From an uncultured Propionibacteriaceae bacterium (lineage in GTDB: Bacteria > Actinomycetota > Actinomycetes > Propionibacteriales > Propionibacteriaceae): a stretch of DNA of 9,991 nucleotides. The position numbers and the translations under genes were made by a program. Location: assembly GCA_945875065.1 (NCBI GenBank), contig CAMCJC010000066.1:1-9991 (forward strand), read 5' to 3'. Positions 5,413 to 9,991 of this stretch are shown piece after piece. The stretch's first letter is position 1, and each line of letters begins with the position of its first letter. The notes below the pieces were generated by a model. The model had not been told where the DNA came from. It saw only the letters and a program-made list of their open reading frames with translations, and ran no database searches.

Positions 5413-6432
5413 TCATGCTCCCAGACCGGCGATGATGCCCGCTCCGACGATGGTGGCGACCACCGCCGTCGCCAGGAGGCTGAGCAGGACCGGCCGCCAG
5501 CCGAGGCGGATCAGGGAACGCACGTGGACGCCCATCCCGAGCGCGAACATCGCGGCAGCGAGCAGAAACTGCTGCGTCACCTTGCAGGCCGCCAGGGCCG
5601 AAGCGGGCAGCCACCCCAGGGTCGTGACGGCTATCGCGCCCAGGAACCCGACGACGAACAGCGGCATCAGCGGCGGCCGTTTGCCTCCCGCCTGGGCGGC
5701 CCGTCGGCTGCCGAGCGAGACCAGCGCGATCATCGGTGCCAGCAGCACCACCCGAGCCAGCTTGATCGGCACGGCGATGCTGAGCAGGTCATGGCCGCCA
5801 GCGATCCCGGCTGCCGCGACGACCTGCGCCACCTCATGCACCGAGCCGCCGATTAAGGTTCCGGCCGCTCCTTGACTCATTCCGAACAGAGCGACGACGC
5901 CAACCGAGCCGGGGATCATGAGGGTCCCGAACAGCACCACCATGGCGACGGCGGAGGCGACCTTTTCCTGCGACGCACGCACCACCCCCTGCATGCCGGC
6001 GACCGCGGCCGCACCGCAGATGGAGAATCCGGCGGCGATAAGCCTCGTCAGCTCGCGGTCGATCCCGAACAGTCGTCCGAGGAACACCGTCGCGAAGAAG
6101 GCCCCGGCGACCGTGCAGGCGACGATGACCAGAACCCCAGGGCCAAGCGCGAGGATCTCAGGCAGCGACAGCTGCAGGCCAAGGAGTACGACGCCGGCCC
6201 GCAGCAACGTCTTGGCGGAATAGTCGAGTCCGGGCTGGAGCACGGCTGAGACAGGCACTAGGTTCCGGCAGGCGGCACCAGCGATGATCGCCAGCAACAA
6301 GGGCGAGACTCCGCCCAACCGAGGTCCAATGAGCAGGCAAGCGACGGCCACCCCAAAAGAGAACAGCAACCCGGGAAGACGCGCATTCAAGCGACTGAGA
6401 ACCGGATTCGCGAACGTGGCCACGGCCGTCAC
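5413..6432 (-). CDS. YeiH-family putative sulfate/sulfonate exporter (UPF0324)
   Basis: This 339-aa polytopic membrane protein belongs to the conserved family Cons_hypoth698/YeiH (TC putative sulfate exporter). Family blocks seen in order are KTLLRAGVVLLGLQLS (74-89), SICGAAAVAG (137-146), GGSVHEVAQVVAAAG (195-209) and KLARVVLLAP (224-233). About ten hydrophobic segments run from residue 22 to the C-terminus, the usual length. I chose GTG 6432, with GAGGG 10 bases upstream. An ATG at 6507 would add 25 hydrophilic, Gly/His-rich residues that relatives lack. The LysR regulator that often accompanies YeiH is absent; a CPA2 antiporter diverges from it and the O-methyltransferase follows 24 bp downstream. 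The family is clear. Transport of sulfate or sulfonates is only the family's tentative assignment. Confidence 0.9.
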   Translation of the reverse strand: MTAVATFANPVLSRLNARLPGLLFSFGVAVACLLIGPRLGGVSPLLLAIIAGAACRNLVPVSAVLQPGLDYSAKTLLRAGVVLLGLQLSLPEILALGPGVLVIVACTVAGAFFATVFLGRLFGIDRELTRLIAAGFSICGAAAVAGMQGVVRASQEKVASAVAMVVLFGTLMIPGSVGVVALFGMSQGAAGTLIGGSVHEVAQVVAAAGIAGGHDLLSIAVPIKLARVVLLAPMIALVSLGSRRAAQAGGKRPPLMPLFVVGFLGAIAVTTLGWLPASALAACKVTQQFLLAAAMFALGMGVHVRSLIRLGWRPVLLSLLATAVVATIVGAGIIAGLGA

Positions 6433-6615
6433 CCTATGCCCACCCTCGTGTCCGCCTTGGCGGGGGTGCCTAACCGCGTCGCCCAGCGGGCCAGCCACCG
6501 GTTCCAAGGGAACTGACCGAGCGTTGCAGGCCCGTCATACCGGATCGGTTGGACGCGAACGCGGCGAGGTTCTCGCTGTCGCCGCGTAGATGTCGACAAT
6601 GTGATGGTGGGTGCG
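6433..6615. other. Divergent promoter region between YeiH and CPA2 genes
   Basis: This 183-bp gap must hold both outward promoters. Two small inverted repeats are visible: GTTCC-AAG-GGAAC at 6501-6513 and ACCG-GAT-CGGT at 6539-6549. Either could be an operator. I find no convincing -10/-35 pair on either strand. Confidence 0.4.
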
Positions 6616-7728
6616 ATGAACTTCGCCGAGCTGGCGCTGATCTGTTTGGTGGCGATCGTGGGGCCGGTGCTGTCCGTGCCCCGGGCGTTCCAAGTTCCGG
6701 TTGTCGTCGGTGAGCTAGCCGTCGGGCTGTTGCTTGGCCGCACCGGTTTCCAGGTTCTAGACGCATCGAACCCGGTGCTGACGTTCCTGGCCGAGATCGG
6801 CTTCGTGCTCGTGATGTTTGTTGCCGGCACGTCCGTTTCCCTCCGTGGCGCGGGCGTATGGTCGGTGGTGCGGGCCGTGGCCGTCGGGGTGGTCTCGGTG
6901 CCGCTCGCCGTCCTCGTCGCCCATGTCTTTGGTACCGGCCATGCCGCGCTGTACGCGGTGTTGTTCGCGTCTTCGTCTGCCGCGACGATCCTGCCGATGC
7001 TCAACGGCACGCCGTTGAAGGCCAAACCCCTGGCGGAGATGGTGCCGCAAATCGCGATCGCCGACACCGTGAGCATCGTCTCGCTGCCGCTAGTCCTCGA
7101 CCAGCGTGATGTCCCTCGCGCCGCGACTGGGGCCCTGCTGGTAATCGCCGGCGCCGTCGCTGCCTATTGGGCGTTGCGGTGGGCGCGGACGAAGGGGGTC
7201 TTAAAGCGCGTCCACGACCTCTCGGGAGACCGCGGTCTAGCCCTGGAGCTTCGCGTTCTGCTGACCTTGTTGTTCGCGCTGGCCGCGATCGCCCAAGCCA
7301 TGGGGATTTCGACGATGCTCGCCGGCTTCGTCACCGGCGTCGCCGTCTCCAAGGTAGGGCAGCCTCGTCGTGTCGCCAAACAGTTCTTCGCCCTCACCGA
7401 GGGCTTCTTCGGCCCGATCTTCTTCGTCTGGGTTGGTGCCCAACTCGACCTACGCAGCCTCGGTGACCACCCGCAGGCGATCCTCCTCGGCGTCGCGCTC
7501 GCAGTGGCGCCCCTGATCGCTCACGGCGCGATGGTCGTCACCGGCCAGCCCCTGCCCATCGCGCTCACCACCGCCGCACAGATGGGGGTTCCCGTCGCGG
7601 CGATCGCGCTGTCGGCCCCGCGCGGACTGCTGATACCAGGCGAGGACGCAGCCATGCTGCTCGGCGCCTTGCTGACTGTGGTGACGACGACCTTGCTCAC
7701 CGGGTCGGTCATCAAGCTTGCACGCTAG
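6616..7728 (+). CDS. CPA2-family cation/proton antiporter
   Basis: This 370-aa membrane protein is a monovalent cation:proton antiporter of the CPA2 family (Na_H_Exchanger domain). Its signature blocks are VVVGELAVGLLLGRTGF (29-45), QIAIADTVSIVSLPL (145-159, with Asp150 in the ion-binding core), and GFFGPIFFVWVGAQLDL (263-279). It ends soon after the last membrane helix and has no RCK/TrkA-N nucleotide-binding tail, so it is a stand-alone exchanger and not a Kef-type regulated channel. The start is uncertain: ATG 6616 places the first membrane helix immediately at the N-terminus and has only a weak GGTGGG four bases before it. ATG 6604 and GTG 6601 are in frame and would add four or five residues. 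It diverges from YeiH and terminates at the hairpin after 7727. Confidence 0.9.
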   Translation: MNFAELALICLVAIVGPVLSVPRAFQVPVVVGELAVGLLLGRTGFQVLDASNPVLTFLAEIGFVLVMFVAGTSVSLRGAGVWSVVRAVAVGVVSVPLAVLVAHVFGTGHAALYAVLFASSSAATILPMLNGTPLKAKPLAEMVPQIAIADTVSIVSLPLVLDQRDVPRAATGALLVIAGAVAAYWALRWARTKGVLKRVHDLSGDRGLALELRVLLTLLFALAAIAQAMGISTMLAGFVTGVAVSKVGQPRRVAKQFFALTEGFFGPIFFVWVGAQLDLRSLGDHPQAILLGVALAVAPLIAHGAMVVTGQPLPIALTTAAQMGVPVAAIALSAPRGLLIPGEDAAMLLGALLTVVTTTLLTGSVIKLAR

Positions 7729-7757
7729 CCCACCGAGTGCGTGCCCGATGGTGGGCT
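7727..7757 (+). terminator. Hairpin terminator after the CPA2 antiporter
   Basis: AGCCCACC (7727-7734) and GGTGGGCT (7750-7757) form a perfect 8-bp stem with a 15-base loop. The stem begins inside the TAG stop codon. There is no following T-run, as is common for terminators in high-GC actinobacteria. Confidence 0.55.
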
Positions 7758-7978
7758 GCAATCTCGCGCTGAGCAGGTCCCAAGTTCACGACGATCGGGT
7801 CTTGAATCTAGTCTGGAGGGGTACGTCGACACCCTGCCTGTCGACCGTAAGTCCGACTGCACGAAGCGTTTTCGATCATAAACTAGCCTCATGGCCCACA
7901 GGGACCCCGGCCTGTTCGATGTTGCAGTCGCGTACGGTCCTAAAGGGCAGAGGTTTGCTAGTGAAAGGAAGTGATCGA
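7758..7978 (+). promoter_or_regulatory. Upstream region of the BCCT transporter gene
   Basis: This gap carries less GC-rich patches consistent with a promoter. TAAACT at 7879-7884 is a possible -10, without a good -35. Two GTCGAC palindromes (7825-7830 and 7840-7845), 15 bp apart centre to centre, lie 5' of it and could be an operator. The reading frame of the transporter happens to stay open through all of it, but the translation has no membrane or family character. Confidence 0.35.
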
Positions 7979-9844
7979 GTGGCGTCCCGCTCCGAGGGGG
8001 AAATCACCACCACCGGACGTCCGTCGCGTGTCGCCCGCCTGGGGGGCGCGCGAGGTAAGAGGCGCCAGGCTCCGATTCTGACGTGGGCTGGCATGGCCGG
8101 CCTACGCGGTTCAACCGACGTCTACGACGCCAACCACCCGGCGCTCGAGCCTCAGCTCGAGGACCTCGGGGACGAGCAGCCTGGGAAGCTCGATCGCGTC
8201 GTCTTCGGCGTCACCGCGCTCCTGTCGGTCGCGTTCGTGCTGTGGGGCGTCTTCTCGCCGCAAACCCTAAGTGCCGCCGCCGGTGCGGGTCTCGAATGGG
8301 TGGTTCACAGCACCGGATGGCTGTTTGCCCTAGCCGCGACGGGATTTGTCTTCTTCGTAATCTGGTTGGCCCTCAGCCGGTACGGCGCGATCCCGCTCGG
8401 GGCCGACGGTGAGGCTCCCGAGTTCTCGACCGTTTCCTGGGTCGCGATGATGTTCAGCGCCGGTATGGGGATCGGTCTGATGTTCTACGGCGCCGCCGAG
8501 CCGCTGGCCCATTACCTGACGCCACCGCCCGGCCAGCCGATGTCCAACGCCTCCGATGGCCTCCGCATCGCCATGGCCACCACGCTGTTCCACTGGGGTC
8601 TGCACCCGTGGGCGATCTACGCCGTCGCAGGAGTCGCCATCGCCTTCAGCGTCTTCCGCAAGGGGCGCCCCTTGACGATCTCAGCGGTCTTCGAGCCCCT
8701 CCTGGGCAAACGCCAGGCCTACGGCCCGGGCGGCAAGATCATCGACATTTTCGCGATCTTCGCGACGCTGTTCGGCTCCGCGACCTCGCTCGGCCTTGGC
8801 GCTCTTCAAATCGCCCATGGAGCGCAGATCGTCGGTTGGGCGGGGCAGGTCAGCAATGCGTTCTTCATTATCCTGATTACTGCGCTGACTATCTGTTTCA
8901 TCCTTTCGGCGGTCTCTGGCGTGGCCAAGGGAATCCAATACCTGTCGAACATCAACATGGTGTTGGCGGTCATCTTGGCGGTGTTCGTGTTCGTCGTCGG
9001 CCCGACGGTGTTCGTGCTGAACCTGATGCCGACGACCCTCGGCACCTATCTCGAGAACATCATGCTGATGTCGTCGACGACCGGTGCCCTGGGCGGCGAC
9101 GCCGACAAGTGGCTGTCGTCGTGGACGATCTTCTACTGGGCATGGTGGGTCTCGTGGACGCCGTTCGTGGGAATGTTCATCGCCCGGATCTCGCGGGGAC
9201 GCACTATCCGCCAATTCGTCGCGGGTGTGCTGCTGCTCCCGAGCGCGGTCTCGCTCGTGTGGTTCGTGATCTTCGGTGGTTCCGCCATCCACGCCGAGCA
9301 GTCCGGGGCTCAGCTTTCGGCTGCCGGAAGCGCCGAATCCACGCTGTTCGCGCTGCTGCAGACGCTGCCTTGGCATGCGATCACGTCAGTGCTGGTCATG
9401 GTGCTAGTGGCGATCTTCTTTGTCTCCGGCGCCGACTCCGCATCCATCGTCATGGGCACTCTCAGCGAGAATGGGGCCATCGAACCTAGGCGCACCACCG
9501 TCGTGTTCTGGGGCGTCGCCACTGGGGCCGTGGCGGCCATCATGCTGGTTGCGGGCGGCAAGGATGCCTTGTCCGGGTTGCAGTCGGTCACGATCGTCGC
9601 CGGTTTGCCGTTCCTGATCGTCATGATCGCGATGTCCGCTGCCCTCATGCGCGACCTCCGCAATGACCCGCGGATCGTTCGCGGTCGCTTCGCCGATGTC
9701 GCCCTCGACCAGGCTGTCATCCAGGGCGTCAGCGCCCACGGTGATGACTTCGCCATCGCGGTCGGTAAAACGGCGCCGGGCAAGGGCGTCGGCTCCCTGG
9801 TATCGACGCCAGAACCCGAGCCGGAACCTGAGGAGTCCGAGTGA
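7979..9844 (+). CDS. BCCT-family glycine betaine/choline/carnitine transporter (BetP-like)
   Basis: This 621-aa, 12-helix secondary transporter takes up quaternary-amine osmolytes, probably driven by Na+. The Gly-rich helix reads AGMGIGLMFYGAAEPLAHY (161-179), as in Na+-coupled BetP. The aromatic betaine cage is intact: FHWGLHPWAIY (204-214, with W206, W211 and Y214) and FYWAWWVSWTPFVGMF (385-400). ARISRGRTIRQF (402-413) is the family signature. Hydrophilic tails flank the membrane core: residues 1-72, Arg-rich then acidic, and about 558-621, ending in a PE-repeat acidic run. I chose GTG 7979 because AAGGAAG precedes it with a 7-base spacer. GTG 7961, with AGAGG 7 bases upstream, is nearly as good and adds six residues. 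It is followed 34 bp later by an Old Yellow Enzyme gene, probably in one operon. The family is certain; the substrate is inferred. Confidence 0.94.
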   Translation: MASRSEGEITTTGRPSRVARLGGARGKRRQAPILTWAGMAGLRGSTDVYDANHPALEPQLEDLGDEQPGKLDRVVFGVTALLSVAFVLWGVFSPQTLSAAAGAGLEWVVHSTGWLFALAATGFVFFVIWLALSRYGAIPLGADGEAPEFSTVSWVAMMFSAGMGIGLMFYGAAEPLAHYLTPPPGQPMSNASDGLRIAMATTLFHWGLHPWAIYAVAGVAIAFSVFRKGRPLTISAVFEPLLGKRQAYGPGGKIIDIFAIFATLFGSATSLGLGALQIAHGAQIVGWAGQVSNAFFIILITALTICFILSAVSGVAKGIQYLSNINMVLAVILAVFVFVVGPTVFVLNLMPTTLGTYLENIMLMSSTTGALGGDADKWLSSWTIFYWAWWVSWTPFVGMFIARISRGRTIRQFVAGVLLLPSAVSLVWFVIFGGSAIHAEQSGAQLSAAGSAESTLFALLQTLPWHAITSVLVMVLVAIFFVSGADSASIVMGTLSENGAIEPRRTTVVFWGVATGAVAAIMLVAGGKDALSGLQSVTIVAGLPFLIVMIAMSAALMRDLRNDPRIVRGRFADVALDQAVIQGVSAHGDDFAIAVGKTAPGKGVGSLVSTPEPEPEPEESE

Positions 9845-9878
9845 CGGCTAGCATCGGATCGTCCACGAGGAGGAACTG

Positions 9879-9991
9879 ATGGCCGACCAAATGCTCACCC
9901 CGATCACCTACGGCGCTGTGCGAGCCGCGAACCGTCTCGTCATGGCCCCGCTGACCCGCCTGCGGGCAGGCGACGACGGGGTTGTGGGTGA
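9879..9991 (+). CDS. Old Yellow Enzyme-family NADH:flavin oxidoreductase, 5' part
   Basis: Only the first 37 codons are inside the window. The translation runs from MADQMLTPITYGAVRAANRL to the hallmark NRLVMAPLTRLRA (18-30). This is the first strand and FMN-contacting loop of the OYE TIM barrel, in the alkene-reductase subgroup. Members are FMN enzymes that reduce activated C=C bonds or nitro compounds with NAD(P)H. The ATG has GAGGAGG five bases upstream. The 34-bp gap to the BCCT gene suggests co-transcription, so the enzyme might act on an imported compound, but this is speculation. The gene runs off the right edge. Confidence 0.85.
   Translation, partial: MADQMLTPITYGAVRAANRLVMAPLTRLRAGDDGVVG

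Noticed and set aside
6501..6513. GTTCC-AAG-GGAAC as a possible SOS (LexA) box
   Set aside because: Actinobacterial LexA sites have GAAC...GTTC arms with a different spacing; here the arm order is reversed.
7718..7978. An 87-codon N-terminal extension of the BCCT gene in the same open frame
   Set aside because: It would begin inside the antiporter's last codons and read through its hairpin terminator. The translation has no family character, and two good ribosome sites support starts at 7961 or 7979.
8681..9376. A 231-codon minus-strand open frame opposite the BCCT gene
   Set aside because: It is an Arg/Gln/Asp/His-rich shadow lying across the most conserved BCCT helices.

Overview
The window is about 10 kb of GC-rich chromosomal DNA. 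The organism is probably an actinomycete. The support is the strong GC bias at third codon positions, GTG starts, a CmtR-type ArsR regulator, a DtxR/IdeR-like iron box, and two genes whose -10 hexamers sit where a leaderless transcript would place them. Nothing in the window fixes the genus. Nine complete genes and one partial gene can be supported. There are no tRNA or rRNA genes, no CRISPR array and no intact insertion sequence.

Layout. Positions 1-298 hold no convincing gene, but contain a GC-rich hairpin and three related copies of a GGAGGGTTATTCA-type repeat. Next, on the minus strand, comes a metal-resistance pair: an ArsR/SmtB regulator with the CmtR cysteine pattern, followed 12 bp later by a CDF cation-efflux pump with a His-rich N-terminus. 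A TehB-like SAM methyltransferase runs divergently from the regulator. Its stop codon shares the palindrome CTAG with the stop of a convergent CPA1 Na+/H+ antiporter. Divergent from the antiporter is a small SnoaL/NTF2-fold protein. It converges on a minus-strand pair: a YeiH-family transporter, then a TcmP/LCM-type O-methyltransferase whose start codon touches a DtxR-like iron box. Divergent from YeiH is a CPA2 cation/proton antiporter that ends in a hairpin. It is followed by a BCCT (BetP-like) osmolyte transporter and, 34 bp later, the start of an Old Yellow Enzyme-family oxidoreductase cut by the window edge.

Taken together, this is a neighbourhood of small transport and stress units: metal efflux, two proton-coupled antiporters, a sulfate/sulfonate-type exporter candidate and an osmolyte importer. 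Short divergent or convergent gaps separate most of them, so they look independently regulated and do not form one large operon. I see no clearly undescribed multi-gene system. The most informative signals are regulatory: the iron box on the methyltransferase gene, the leaderless CmtR-like regulator, and the repeats at the left edge. Gene functions are family-level assignments from motifs; substrates are inferred.
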